DNA of 64,000 nucleotides from Pigmentiphaga aceris (GTDB lineage: Bacteria; Pseudomonadota; Gammaproteobacteria; Burkholderiales; Burkholderiaceae_B): positions 6,014,001-6,078,000 of the forward strand of contig NZ_CP043046.1 in the NCBI RefSeq assembly GCF_008119665.1. Direction: 5' to 3'. The translations under genes were made by a program, and so were the position numbers. The notes below the pieces were generated by a model that saw nothing but the letters and a program-made list of their open reading frames with translations, was not told where the DNA came from and did not search any database. This document shows positions 47,794-56,702 of the stretch, in pieces (within the stretch, counting starts at the first letter, position 1; each line of letters begins with the position of its first letter).

Positions 47794-48099
47794 ATGACGC
47801 GCACCGCGTGGTTTGAAGAAGTGCAGAAGAACATCTCCGACCTGATCAAGCGCAGCCCGGCCGCCGACGTCGAGCGCAACGTAAAGGCCGTGTTGGGCAC
47901 CGCCTTCACCAAGCTCGATCTGGTCACGCGTGAAGAGTTCGACATCCAGGCCGAATTGCTGGCCCGCAGCCGCGCGCGGCTGGAGGTGCTGGAGGATCAG
48001 CTGAAGGCGCTGGAACAGAAGGTGAACGGGCTGTCGACGCCTGTTGCATCGAGTGGGACGGCCACGCCGTCGGCACCGTTGCCGCCCAGCCTGGGATAA
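47794..48099 (+). CDS. ubiK: Ubiquinone biosynthesis accessory factor UbiK
   Basis: A 101-residue BMFP/YqiC family protein. Its N-terminal amphipathic helix (WFEEVQKNISDLIKRSPAADVERN) and central coiled coil (about 45-80, EEFDIQAELLARSRARLEVLEDQL) are typical; the family trimerises and helps assemble the Ubi complex in proteobacteria. The C-terminal 20 residues are Ser/Pro/Ala-rich. The ATG at 47794 has AGGAAAAC upstream. Divergent from the nitrogen operon. Confidence 0.92.
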   Translation: MTRTAWFEEVQKNISDLIKRSPAADVERNVKAVLGTAFTKLDLVTREEFDIQAELLARSRARLEVLEDQLKALEQKVNGLSTPVASSGTATPSAPLPPSLG

Positions 48100-48110
48100 G
48101 ACCAAGGCAG

Positions 48111-48173
48111 CGCACGACACCTTGCGTGTCGTGCGTGGTGAACGTCTCTTGTTGCTTGCTTATTGACGTTCAC
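48111..48173. terminator. Two stacked hairpins after ubiK
   Basis: CGCACGACAC-CTTGC-GTGTCGTGCG is a perfect ten-pair stem, followed three bases later by GTGAACGTC/GACGTTCAC, a perfect nine-pair stem with an 18-base loop. There is no long T run, so termination may be partial, or the hairpins may protect the ubiK mRNA 3' end. The convergent gene ends 36 bases further on. Confidence 0.55.
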
Positions 48174-48208
48174 GCAGCGTCGATCAGGGATTATCGATCA
48201 GGCCTTGA

Positions 48209-48709
48209 TCACAGCTTTGCTTCAAGCGCCAGGCGGATGGCATCGGCGCGGTCCTTGACCTCGTCGGTGTTGGTGAACGGACGGAAATTCACCGTCAGCA
48301 CCCCGGCGTCAAACTTCACGCGTTCCTTGTAAGCCGAGGCCGACGCACCCGCTTCGTTGTACACGACGCTGATCTTCTTCAGCTTGTCCTTCAGCGCTGC
48401 CTTACCCATGTCGTCCTTGGTGATGTCCGCCAGCGCAACTTCGATCGGCTGGAAAATCGTCTTCACGAAGTAATCGTCTTTGGCGTAATGCTCGGCGTCG
48501 CCGGGCATGGCGATGCTGTTCCAATTGACCTCGATCGGCACATCGAACCCAGCGGCCTGCTGGATTTTCTTTTGCCAGGCGGGATACTGCTCTTTCTCGT
48601 ACGTGGCGATGGCGCGGCGCTCAGCCAGGCTGGGCTGCGCCTGTGCCATGACGCCAGCGGCCGAGGCCATCAAAGAAACTGCCGCGAGACTGAGGATGAT
48701 TCGACGCAA
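48209..48709 (-). CDS. Exported protein of unknown function
   Basis: A 166-residue protein, probably periplasmic: a signal peptide ending GVMAQAQPS, then a mixed alpha/beta region with no motif I recognise (KKIQQAAGFDVPIEVNW, DDMGKAALKDKLKKISVVYN). There is no ATG at the expected start; a TTG at 48709 with GGAG eight bases upstream gives MRRIILSLAAVSLMASAAG, a good signal sequence. It lies at the edge of a block of uncharacterised genes between ubiK and comM. Confidence 0.65.
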   Translation of the reverse strand: MRRIILSLAAVSLMASAAGVMAQAQPSLAERRAIATYEKEQYPAWQKKIQQAAGFDVPIEVNWNSIAMPGDAEHYAKDDYFVKTIFQPIEVALADITKDDMGKAALKDKLKKISVVYNEAGASASAYKERVKFDAGVLTVNFRPFTNTDEVKDRADAIRLALEAKL

Positions 48710-49156
48710 GGTAATACTCCACGGGTGGTGAGCTGAGGATGGCAAGGACGGCACAGTCACGGCTTGCCCGGCAAACCGGACGTTCACAGCGTCATTGCTC
48801 AAGGTCTGGTCCAGCGCAGCTTATCCGTATGGGCATGCCAGGTTGTGAGCGATTGCACACAGCAGCAAGGGGTGAATATCCAAGGAATTGCTGTCTACCC
48901 TCGTCAGAATCCAGGGGTTTGCGCAATAGCTTGGGCTTGCTGCCAGCAAAGTCCGGTAACTGCTGTCGCAACTTTCGACCTTCATAACGTAAATGGCGAG
49001 CCACGCTTGGCGTGCCGACATGGTTGGTTGAACAACCGCAGTGCATGGAGCAGGGATCTGGCAATCCTCCGACTGCCTTCAGTAATCGACATCCACCCTG
49101 CGCAGGGAAAACATCCCGAAACGCTCGCGTCCTTGGAGGAGCTCTTCGGTGCTGGC
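48710..49156. other. Long divergent spacer, no confident gene
   Basis: A plus-strand frame stays open across this stretch and joins the next gene. Its translation looks unlike a protein except for its last 15 codons (LASLEELFGAGMISAE), which resemble the short SHOCT oligomerisation motif. The promoters of both flanking genes must lie here. No repeat or RNA signal was noticed. Confidence 0.4.
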
Positions 49157-50095
49157 ATGATTTCGGCGGAATCAATGTGTCGGAGACAACGCTTGCCATC
49201 GCAGCGCGCGCTCTACTCAGCCATGACGTTCTTCTCACTGACGGCGGTCGTGGTCGTGGCGCTGCGCCGTCCGTTTGACCTCGTGGGATGGGCGTGCCTC
49301 GTCGCATGTATCGGCTTTGTGGCGCTCGGCTGCCTTGCCATCGTGAAGCCGGACATCGCCGCAGGACGCCGCCGCCACAAGACTGCGGCGGCGGGCGGCT
49401 TCCCCGCCGCGTTCGAGCACGGCCACGACACGAATGAGGCGCTTGCCCCTGAACCCGGAAAAGAGGCGACTGTCGGCGAGCCATCCGACAACGAGCCTGA
49501 GGTGCTCAAGCAAACGGTGTCTGCCCTTGAGGCGGTCGGCGCGACGACGCCTGGAGAGATCGACACAACAACATTGTGGGTGGCCGCCCAGCGGATGGAC
49601 CCCGGGCAGGCCATCGGTGTCCACGAGGCACTTGCCGCCCTCTCCGATTTGCACGACGCCGGACAAGGCCAGATCGGGCGCCTGATCTTCGTTCCGGCGC
49701 ACACAGAGTACGACCGATCGCTCATCGCGGAGATCGTCGCCGCCACGCTCGCCGCCTTCGGCCACGACATCCGGCCGACCGATATCGGTGTCGAGCTGCC
49801 GCCCGGCGGCGGCGAAGGAACCGCCACGATTTCATTCCCGCTTGCTGACCGCATCGAGCGAGTCACCTGCCACTACCGGTGGAAGTACCCACCTGACGAC
49901 CTGTTGCCCGCGTTGGTGCGCTTCACGAAGCCCGAAGCCCCCCGCGATCTCGTGTGCGCCGATCCCGGAGATCAGACGCTCTTGTATGCCGCCATCCGGG
50001 CCGGTGCACTGGACGAACTGAACCACCAGCTTCCTGGCGACCAGGACCTTTTCGACAAGGTGGAGCCGGTTGCGAAGACGGCTGGCACTGCTTGA
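49157..50095 (+). CDS. Uncharacterised membrane protein, probably truncated by a stop codon
   Basis: A 312-residue protein from the ATG used here. It has two predicted membrane segments (about 20-65, FFSLTAVVVVALRRPF and ACLVACIGFVALGCLAIV), then a long soluble region with GEIDTTTLWVAAQRMDPGQA, HDAGQGQIGRLIFVPAHTEY and DLVCADPGDQTLLYAAIRAG. I do not recognise the family. The start is uncertain; the frame is open further upstream. The frame continues for 42 codons beyond its TGA in the same phase and ends in an ATGA overlap with the next gene, so the TGA looks like a nonsense mutation near the C-terminus. Confidence 0.6.
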   Translation: MISAESMCRRQRLPSQRALYSAMTFFSLTAVVVVALRRPFDLVGWACLVACIGFVALGCLAIVKPDIAAGRRRHKTAAAGGFPAAFEHGHDTNEALAPEPGKEATVGEPSDNEPEVLKQTVSALEAVGATTPGEIDTTTLWVAAQRMDPGQAIGVHEALAALSDLHDAGQGQIGRLIFVPAHTEYDRSLIAEIVAATLAAFGHDIRPTDIGVELPPGGGEGTATISFPLADRIERVTCHYRWKYPPDDLLPALVRFTKPEAPRDLVCADPGDQTLLYAAIRAGALDELNHQLPGDQDLFDKVEPVAKTAGTA

Positions 50096-50224
50096 GCAGA
50101 CGGCAAGCTCACCGACATTGCCGCCGGTGCGCCCGTCGAGGTATTCGGTGTCGACGTCATCGAGCGCTTCAGTAGCGCCGCGGAAATACCGGTCGCCATT
50201 TTGAAGGAGCACGTGCGCACATGA
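50096..50224 (+). pseudogene. In-frame C-terminal remainder of the preceding gene
   Basis: Directly after the TGA at 50093-50095 the same frame reads ADGKLTDIAAGAPVEVFGVD and then VIERFSSAAEIPVAILKEHV, ending RT and TGA. The terminal TGA overlaps the next ATG as ATGA, the coupling used throughout this window. This strongly suggests the original gene ended here. Replacing TGA by CGA (Arg), a single transition, would restore the full-length protein. A sequencing error is also possible. Confidence 0.7.
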
Positions 50225-51543
50225 CCTTGACCACATCACTGCCGCCGAGCCGTCCAAACCGGCTGCTTCGCGCGGCCGCCTTGCTTAAGGCATGTCTGGC
50301 GATGATGGCGTTTGCGACCACGGCGGCGCTGGGTGCACCCATGACGCTCGGGTCGATGACGTTCGAAGCGCCGGATGATGCCGCCGGCTGGAAGACCTCC
50401 ACGGTGAAGGGAGGTGTCCTGTTCCAGAAGGAGATCCGCCCGAAGGACGGCAGGGGCCGGAAGGCTGCGGCGATCATCCAGGTACTCGGCCCGTTCCCGG
50501 GCTCGCCCGCGACGCTGGACAAAGGGTTTGAGACCGTCGTCGGCCTGGTCAAGGGCATGGCCGCCGAACGGCCGATGAGGAAAACGGACGGCAAGACGTC
50601 GAACGGGCATCGCATCCGGACCGACTATCGCTGCTGCACGGACCTCAAGGGCTTGTCGGCAAGCCAGTGGACCGTTGGCATGTCCTCGGAAAAGCACCAG
50701 GTGGCCATGACGCTGCTCGGGCTCGACCTGCGGGGAGACGCGCGCGATGCGGTGGAAGCCGAATTCAAGGCGATGGTCCGCTCGGTGTCGCTTGCGCCTG
50801 CCGACAAGCCGTTTGGTGTGGTGCCCTCGGCCGGAGAGGGCGGACTGGACGGCGTCTACACGCATCTCAACACAGGCGTGCGGCCAAACGTCTTCGGGGG
50901 TACGGACTTCTATTCCGACAGCGAAATCACCGTGTTCGACCGGTCTGGCCTATACGCGACCGAGATTCCGAAAGGCGGCGACCTCGCGGCACACTGCCGG
51001 GCCACACCGACGGAATGCGGGGTCTACAAGTTGATCGGCGGTGGCTTGTTCGGCGGTGCCACAAAGATCGAGATGCGCGCCGTCAAGGACGGGTTCGGCA
51101 CCATCGAGGCAGAGACGAAACCCTTTGCGCGCAAAGGCGACGACCTGTCGATCGACGACGGAGACTACAGACTCCTGAAACCCTTCCCGGCCGGCACGAC
51201 GTTCAACGGGAGCTGGCGCTACTTCTTCGCGTCGGCGGGCACGACTGCCCTCTCGTCCGGCAGTGTGTCCAGCGAAAAGATCCTGCAGTTGTCTTCCAAT
51301 GGCACGTTCCGGCGCACCGGATGGTCGGGGGCAAGCACGACGAACGACACGGGCGGCGGGACGACGGGTGTCACGACCGGGTCCGCGCGGCCGGCGGCCA
51401 GCGGGCGTTACCAGATATCGGGGCACACGATGACGCTGACAGGTGACGACGGCAGAACCGAGCGCCTATCGGTCTTCGCGCCGGATCGCGGGTCCGACAA
51501 ATTGCTGGTGATCGACGGCTCGAACTACCTGAAGCGTGAGTGA
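50221..51543 (+). CDS. Secreted protein of unknown function
   Basis: A 440-residue exported protein: a signal peptide with a hydrophobic core around residues 18-38 (LLKACLAMMAFATTAALG). An N-terminal domain about residues 40-200 carries MTFEAPDDAAGWKTSTVKGG, and a second part is built of beta-rich repeats such as LDGVYTHLNTG and FNGSWRYFFASAGTT, with a Ser/Thr/Gly-rich loop near residue 385. It ends with a lipocalin/META-like strand pattern (GRYQISGHTMTLTGDDGR). I do not recognise the family. It overlaps the upstream reading frame by four bases, so both were probably one operon. Confidence 0.65.
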   Translation: MTLTTSLPPSRPNRLLRAAALLKACLAMMAFATTAALGAPMTLGSMTFEAPDDAAGWKTSTVKGGVLFQKEIRPKDGRGRKAAAIIQVLGPFPGSPATLDKGFETVVGLVKGMAAERPMRKTDGKTSNGHRIRTDYRCCTDLKGLSASQWTVGMSSEKHQVAMTLLGLDLRGDARDAVEAEFKAMVRSVSLAPADKPFGVVPSAGEGGLDGVYTHLNTGVRPNVFGGTDFYSDSEITVFDRSGLYATEIPKGGDLAAHCRATPTECGVYKLIGGGLFGGATKIEMRAVKDGFGTIEAETKPFARKGDDLSIDDGDYRLLKPFPAGTTFNGSWRYFFASAGTTALSSGSVSSEKILQLSSNGTFRRTGWSGASTTNDTGGGTTGVTTGSARPAASGRYQISGHTMTLTGDDGRTERLSVFAPDRGSDKLLVIDGSNYLKRE

Positions 51544-51655
51544 ACGCGTGATGCGGAGGTGCTTGCATGAGCAGGACAAAACCGCCCCACCCCACCTAGT
51601 CCGATCCGCGTTGCCTCGCCATACTCCGCTTCCCCCGGTTTCCGAGCATCGCGCC

Positions 51656-53197
51656 ATGACGCTTGCCGTAATAGCCAGCCGCGCCCTTGCCGGTCTGGAT
51701 GCGCCGCCTGTGCGTGTGGAAGTCCATCTTGCTGCGGGACTGCCGGTGTTCAATATCGTCGGGTTGCCCGACGCGGGCGTGCGTGAAAGCCGCGAGCGGG
51801 TACGAGCGGCCATCGTCAATTCAGGGTTTGATTTCCCCGCAGGTCGATTGACCGTCAACTTGGCACCGGCCGATCTGCCTAAGGAATCCGGCCGATTCGA
51901 TCTGCCGATTGCGCTGGGCGTGCTGCTGGCGTCCGGGCAACTGGCGTTGCCGGAACTGGAGCCCGGACGCTGCAAGAAAACAGACGATGAAAGTATGTCG
52001 TCCCTGGACGACTTGGTGGTAGCGGGCGAACTTTCGCTGACCGGGGCGCTGGTCCCGGTAGCTGGTGCCTTGGCGATTGCGTTGGGTGTCGCGCGCGAGC
52101 ATGGCAACGCCAGCTTGATGCTGCCGTTAGCCAGCGCGGCAATTGCGGCGCGTGTGCCGGGATTGCAGGTTCTTGGAGCAGGGTCACTGGCAGCGGCAGT
52201 GGCGCATCTGACGCGGCAGGAGCCGCTGCCTGATGTGGTTCCGCAGGCCGATTCCACATCGCCCGTGTCGGCGTGCCTGTCGGACGTGCGTGGGCAGCCC
52301 GGTGCGCGTCGTGCATTGGAAGTGGCTGCGGCGGGCGGTCACAGCATCCTGCTGGTCGGACCACCGGGCACTGGCAAGAGCATGCTGGCTCAGCGCTTGC
52401 CGGGTTTGCTGCCACCGCTTCAAGGTGATGAGGCCCTGGAAGCGGCCGCCATCGCGCAGCTGGCGCAGGCAGTGCCGCCACCGTTTGGGGTGCGGCCGTT
52501 CAGAGCACCGCATCACAGTGCTTCGGCAGCGGCGATTATTGGTGGTGGCGCTCGTCCCAAACCCGGCGAAATCAGTCTGGCGCACCTCGGTGTGCTGTTC
52601 CTTGACGAGCTTCCCGAATTTTCCCGCCACGTGCTGGAATCCCTTCGTGAACCGCTGGAAACTGGCCGCGTTGCCATCGCCCGGGCAGCCCAGCGCGTGG
52701 ACTATCCCGCCGCCGTGCAACTGGTCGCAGCCATGAACCCCTGCAAGTGCGGGTGGCTGGGGCATCCGCGCAGGCGCTGCACCTGCAGCCCCGATCAGGT
52801 CGAACAGTATCGCGGTCGCCTGTCTGGGCCGCTGCTGGATCGGATCGATCTGCATGTGGAAGTGCCTTCACTTCCCCCAGGCTGGGCCGACGACGCGCCC
52901 GGTGAAAGCAGCGAGCAGGTGCAGGCACGGGTGGTGGTTGCGCGGGCTCGCCAGCACGATCGCCAAGGGCGAACCAATGCTGCGCTGGCAGCGGGCGAGA
53001 TCGTGCGCTGTTGCGCAGCAACGCCAGAGGCATCTCGTTTCTGGCAACAGACGATGGATCAGCTGGGCTGGTCTGCCCGCGCGGCGCATCGGGTGCTGCG
53101 GGTTGCGCGCACGGTGGCGGATCTGGCGGGCTCCGAATTCACAGACAGCGCGCACATTGCGGAAGCGATTCAGTATCGGCGGCTGTTTGCGCAATAG
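51656..53197 (+). CDS. comM: ComM/YifB-type Mg-chelatase-like AAA+ helicase
   Basis: A 513-residue AAA+ protein. The N-terminal domain (about 1-170) begins MTLAVIASRALAGLDAPPV and has NIVGLPDAGVRESRERVRAA. The AAA module has Walker A GPPGTGKSMLAQRLPGLLPP and Walker B HLGVLFLDELPEF. C-terminal CNPCKCGW-type cysteines (MNPCKCGWLGHPRRRCTC) and LDRIDLHVEVP close it. In Vibrio ComM drives branch migration during natural transformation; the family is also found in species not known to be competent. In relatives it directly follows ubiK. Confidence 0.95.
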   Translation: MTLAVIASRALAGLDAPPVRVEVHLAAGLPVFNIVGLPDAGVRESRERVRAAIVNSGFDFPAGRLTVNLAPADLPKESGRFDLPIALGVLLASGQLALPELEPGRCKKTDDESMSSLDDLVVAGELSLTGALVPVAGALAIALGVAREHGNASLMLPLASAAIAARVPGLQVLGAGSLAAAVAHLTRQEPLPDVVPQADSTSPVSACLSDVRGQPGARRALEVAAAGGHSILLVGPPGTGKSMLAQRLPGLLPPLQGDEALEAAAIAQLAQAVPPPFGVRPFRAPHHSASAAAIIGGGARPKPGEISLAHLGVLFLDELPEFSRHVLESLREPLETGRVAIARAAQRVDYPAAVQLVAAMNPCKCGWLGHPRRRCTCSPDQVEQYRGRLSGPLLDRIDLHVEVPSLPPGWADDAPGESSEQVQARVVVARARQHDRQGRTNAALAAGEIVRCCAATPEASRFWQQTMDQLGWSARAAHRVLRVARTVADLAGSEFTDSAHIAEAIQYRRLFAQ

Positions 53198-53216
53198 CGA
53201 CGTGATCACGCCAACC

Positions 53217-54932
53217 TTACCCAGCAAATTCCCGGTACGTATTTCGCCCCGCCGACTTGGCCTGATAAAGCGCCATGTCGGCTTGCCGGCATAACTCGTC
53301 GTATCCAGCAGTTCGTGGCGTAAGCGCCGCAATTCCCACGCTGATGCTGACCGACAGGTTCATGTTGCCAAGGTGAAAAGGCGTGCTCAGCGCGTCGACC
53401 AGGGAACGGGCGAGCGTCTGCCTGGCCTCGGCATCCAGGCCCTCGCAACAGGCTGCGAATTCGTCACCGCCAATGCGCGCAATGGCAGCATGGTCGCCAG
53501 CACAGGCCCACAGCCTGCTTGCTACCGCTTTCAGCAGTGCGTCGCCAAGGTGATGCCCGTGCGTGTCGTTCACGATCTTGAAATCATCCAGATCGATATA
53601 GAAGATGCAGAAGCGCCCATCGCGCGCCTGGCTCATTGTGGTGCGGGCAAGGACTTCAAACGCACTGCGGTTTGGCAGCCCGGTAAGCGGGTCGCTCTCG
53701 GCCTGTTTTTTCAGCGTGGCCATCAACGCACGGCGTTCGTCCAGGCGCACGGAAAGCACGTCCAGAGAATCGAACAGGCTGCGGATCTCGGCGATTTCGG
53801 TGGTGATGTTTGTCGCGGTTCGTTTGCGTTCGTCGGCCATGGCGACGACGGCGTCGCGGGCGGTCAGCAGCGGCTTCACGACGGTCAGTCGAAGTGAATG
53901 CAGCAGTGCGGCAAGCAGCGTCACCAGTGCCACCACGGCCGTGGACACGATGGCGAGTTTGATGAAGGCTGCGCGGCGCTGCGTGGCAACCGATTCGATC
54001 ATCAAATTAATGTAGTGGGTGCGAAGCGCTTCCAGGGGCCGCAGGGACGGCACGTACTTGTCCGTCAAGGCTTCCACGCTGATGCTGTAGTCGCCGCTGT
54101 ACCGCCCTTCGGCAACCACGGTTTTCACCAACGCCAGGCCGCCGTCGAAGTACACCGTCTGTGCGGTCTGGGCCAATTCACCAAGCAGTCCGTCCGGCGC
54201 AAAGTTTCCGTGTGCATGCAGGATGTGATCGATCTGAGTAAGCCGACCCACCGCGTTATGAAAAGCGTCGATCTCTTCCGGTTTCAGTTTTTCCCGCAGC
54301 GCCACCGCAGGCACGACATAAGACGCGAGTCGCCCGGCAAATTCACGCAGGTCGCTGACCGCATGAGCGATCAGCGTCAGGCCAGCCAGGGCGGGTTCCT
54401 GTTCGGCGAGTGCACGCGCCTTGCCGGTGATCAGGGGTTCGAGTTCATCGACGGCATCGATCATTGCGTTGATGGCGTCGGCAACGTCTTGGCGTGCACG
54501 CGCAGCCGCAGGGGTTGCCACCACACGATCGACCAGTTGTCGCCCGCGTAACAACTGCGCTTTGCTGGCGGCAATCGCAGTCGATTCGGACGAGACGCCA
54601 AGCAGCCCGGACAACTGCGCGTCCAGCGCCCCGAGTGCGGTGTCTGATGCCGCCCGGAATGCCGTCAGTCTGGCTGCGGCGGCATCGGTGCCAGCGGCGA
54701 TGGACATCATGGTGTTGGCCGGGCCGCGCTCGGCCGAGATGCGGTTGGCCGCACGCAGTAATGCTTCGTATTCCTGGATGCCGATGAAGTTGCGCTCGGC
54801 CTGCACGTAGGCCGTCGCCACCGGAATGAGCATCCAGCCCAGGACGACCGTGATCGCAGCGGCAAAAAGCGCCGCCGACATGCTGAGACGTCGTTCAAGA
54901 GGCGTGTAGCGTGGCAACCCAAAACCTCGCAC
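53217..54932 (-). CDS. Membrane-bound diguanylate cyclase
   Basis: A 571-residue GGDEF protein. A periplasmic sensing region (about 45-320) is framed by two membrane segments (18-42 and 325-347). A HAMP-like stretch precedes the GGDEF domain from about residue 410: DPLTGLPNRSAFE, the FYIDLDDFKIVNDTHGH metal and substrate region, and an intact GGDEF at 488-492. The RxxD inhibitory site is absent, so product inhibition there is unlikely. It makes cyclic di-GMP. The start is either the GTG at 54932 or a TTG 15 bases further in, which has the better ribosome site (GAGG). Confidence 0.92.
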   Translation of the reverse strand: MRGFGLPRYTPLERRLSMSAALFAAAITVVLGWMLIPVATAYVQAERNFIGIQEYEALLRAANRISAERGPANTMMSIAAGTDAAAARLTAFRAASDTALGALDAQLSGLLGVSSESTAIAASKAQLLRGRQLVDRVVATPAAARARQDVADAINAMIDAVDELEPLITGKARALAEQEPALAGLTLIAHAVSDLREFAGRLASYVVPAVALREKLKPEEIDAFHNAVGRLTQIDHILHAHGNFAPDGLLGELAQTAQTVYFDGGLALVKTVVAEGRYSGDYSISVEALTDKYVPSLRPLEALRTHYINLMIESVATQRRAAFIKLAIVSTAVVALVTLLAALLHSLRLTVVKPLLTARDAVVAMADERKRTATNITTEIAEIRSLFDSLDVLSVRLDERRALMATLKKQAESDPLTGLPNRSAFEVLARTTMSQARDGRFCIFYIDLDDFKIVNDTHGHHLGDALLKAVASRLWACAGDHAAIARIGGDEFAACCEGLDAEARQTLARSLVDALSTPFHLGNMNLSVSISVGIAALTPRTAGYDELCRQADMALYQAKSAGRNTYREFAG

Positions 54933-55250
54933 ACGTTGATTTTCAGGGCAATGCGCCGGTACCGTGCATCGTCACCAGACGATTGAACACAAGCACGACA
55001 CGATCTTAAGCCAGGAAATGTGCAGCGGATCGTCGCAATCGGAGGCATGCAATGCAGATGCGACAACCCTAGAGGCAGACGACATTCAGCGCGCGGCACG
55101 GCATCGAAATGTCGTCGCTGTGCTGCAACACGTCTGCAGGTGGAGAATCGTAACGGCAGCCGACTTTACGAATGTGCCCGCCCCTGTCAGATTACGGGCT
55201 GTCTGCCGCCCGTTCGCGGCCCTTCACACGCAGTTTTCCAGGAGAGGCCG
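54933..55250. other. Divergent spacer, cyclase/sigma factor
   Basis: No coding content is supported, though a plus-strand frame is open. It contains ATCGTC-ACCA-GACGAT at 54967-54982, a small perfect dyad. The promoter of the sigma operon should be here, but no ECF-type element was clear enough to call. Confidence 0.4.
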
Positions 55251-55835
55251 TTGTCAGCTGGCTCTGCCGCCCTTCGACTACCCCTAGCCCCCCCCGCCAA
55301 CGAAGAACTGGACTTCGACTACGAAGCCGCGCTGGCCGCGTGCGCGCGCGGCGAACGGTTCGCGCTGCGTGCCCTTTATCAACGCGAAGGCCGGCGATTG
55401 CTGGGTGTCGCATTGCGCCTGGTGCGCCGCCGGGAAGTCGCGGAAGAAGTTCTGCAAGATGCCTTCGTGCAGATCTGGGAAAAAGCCGGCACCTTCGACC
55501 CCTCGCTGGGCTCCGGTCGTGGCTGGGTCTATAGCGTGGTGCGTTATCGGGCCTTGAACGAACTGCGCAAGCAAGACGGCGTCCCCGTCATGGACCCGGG
55601 CGACATTGCCGTGATGCTCGACCGGCAGGAACCGGACCACGACCCCGGGCCGGATGTCGGCGCGCTGGACGACTGTATGCGACGGCTGGACGACAAGCGC
55701 CAGCAATCGATCGCGCTGGCGTTCATCGACGGTTATTCGCATGAACAGATCGCCGATCGGCTCGGCGCACCGCTGGGCACCATCAAGTCGTGGATACGGC
55801 GCGGCCTGGCGGCTTTGAAGGAGTGCCTGTCATGA
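55251..55835 (+). CDS. ECF sigma factor, SigK/RpoE type
   Basis: A 194-residue extracytoplasmic-function sigma factor. Region 2 runs from about residue 22 (YEAALAACARGERFALRALY) to VLQDAFVQIWEKAGTF. Region 4 contains QQSIALAFIDGYSHEQIADRL with GTIKSWIRRGLAALKECL. The TTG at 55251 has AGGAG six bases upstream; no ATG fits. It overlaps the following anti-sigma gene by four bases, the usual arrangement for a sigma held inactive by a membrane partner. Confidence 0.92.
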   Translation: MSAGSAALRLPLAPPANEELDFDYEAALAACARGERFALRALYQREGRRLLGVALRLVRRREVAEEVLQDAFVQIWEKAGTFDPSLGSGRGWVYSVVRYRALNELRKQDGVPVMDPGDIAVMLDRQEPDHDPGPDVGALDDCMRRLDDKRQQSIALAFIDGYSHEQIADRLGAPLGTIKSWIRRGLAALKECLS

Positions 55836-56605
55836 ATCCCACCCATATCGGGGACAACATCGAGGACGACAGCGATCTCGCGGGCGAGTACGTGCTGGGC
55901 ACCCTGGACGCCGCGACACGCGCCCAGGTCGAGGCACGGCTGGAACACGATGCCGTGCTGCGCGGCGAGGTCTATCGCTGGCAGGATCGCCTGCATGAAT
56001 TGACCAGGCAGGTTGCACCGGTCGAGCCCACGCCGGGGCTGTGGCGTGGCATTGCCGACCGCCTGCCTGCTGCGGACGCGGCTCGGGGCGGTGCAGCGTC
56101 TGTGAAAACTGCGCCCACCGAGCACAGCCCGGTCGTGCACCCGCCATTCTGGGCAAACGTCAACATGCTGCGCTGGACCAGTGGTCTGGCCATCGCGGCA
56201 TCGGCGCTGCTGGCGCTGCGCATGGTGCTGGCCCCGGCTGCGCCCATGGCACCGGATTCCCCCTACATGGCCGTGCTGACCAGCCCGGACAAGACCGCGT
56301 CATGGTTGGTCGATGCATCGCACAACAACGAAGTGCGACTGATTCCGCTTACGCGAACCGAAGTTGCATCGACCCAGGCACTGCAGTTCTGGACCAAGGC
56401 CGACAGCGCCAACGCGCCCACCTCGCTCGGTCTGGTGTCCAGCAACGAGATCACCGTGGTGCCGTTGGACCGCATGCCGACGCTGGAAGGTAACCAGTTG
56501 TTCGAGATCACGCTTGAGCCGCAGAATGGCTCTCCGACTGGGCGTCCGACCGGTCCGATCCTGTCTTTGGGACGTACGACGACGGTGCCCGCGAAAAAAA
56601 CTTGA
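55832..56605 (+). CDS. Anti-sigma factor, RskA type
   Basis: A 257-residue membrane anti-sigma factor. The cytosolic N-terminus has the helical sigma-binding pattern LAGEYVLGTLDAATRAQVEARLEHD and TPGLWRGIADRL; there is no zinc-binding HxxxCxxC. One membrane segment lies at about 116-136 (TSGLAIAASALLALRMVLAP). The periplasmic RskA domain includes AVLTSPDKTASWLVDASH and ends GRPTGPILSLGRTTTVPA. It presumably releases the sigma factor upon regulated proteolysis. The next gene downstream is a likely target. Confidence 0.9.
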   Translation: MNPTHIGDNIEDDSDLAGEYVLGTLDAATRAQVEARLEHDAVLRGEVYRWQDRLHELTRQVAPVEPTPGLWRGIADRLPAADAARGGAASVKTAPTEHSPVVHPPFWANVNMLRWTSGLAIAASALLALRMVLAPAAPMAPDSPYMAVLTSPDKTASWLVDASHNNEVRLIPLTRTEVASTQALQFWTKADSANAPTSLGLVSSNEITVVPLDRMPTLEGNQLFEITLEPQNGSPTGRPTGPILSLGRTTTVPAKKT

Positions 56606-56613
56606 GGTCGCTG

Positions 56614-56641
56614 CATCCAAACGATCGTCTGGTGGGTAGTA
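56614..56641 (+). promoter_or_regulatory. Possible ECF promoter for the DUF4394 gene
   Basis: CATCCA at 56614-56619 matches the -35 element known for SigK-type sigma factors (CCATCC in Mycobacterium), and GTAGTA follows after 16 bases, where the -10 should be. The -10 does not match the mycobacterial consensus. The site lies just past the anti-sigma stop and 62 bases before the next gene. Confidence 0.4.
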
Positions 56642-56702
56642 CTAGTCAGAAGGCGCGCGAATGAACGCCGCCGGGACCTGAACTCACCCACTGGAGCACC
56701 TC

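Noticed and set aside
50093..50095. Selenocysteine at the in-frame TGA
   Set aside because: No selA, selB or selC is in the window, no clear SECIS-like hairpin follows, and the context is not a known selenoprotein family; a nonsense mutation is simpler.
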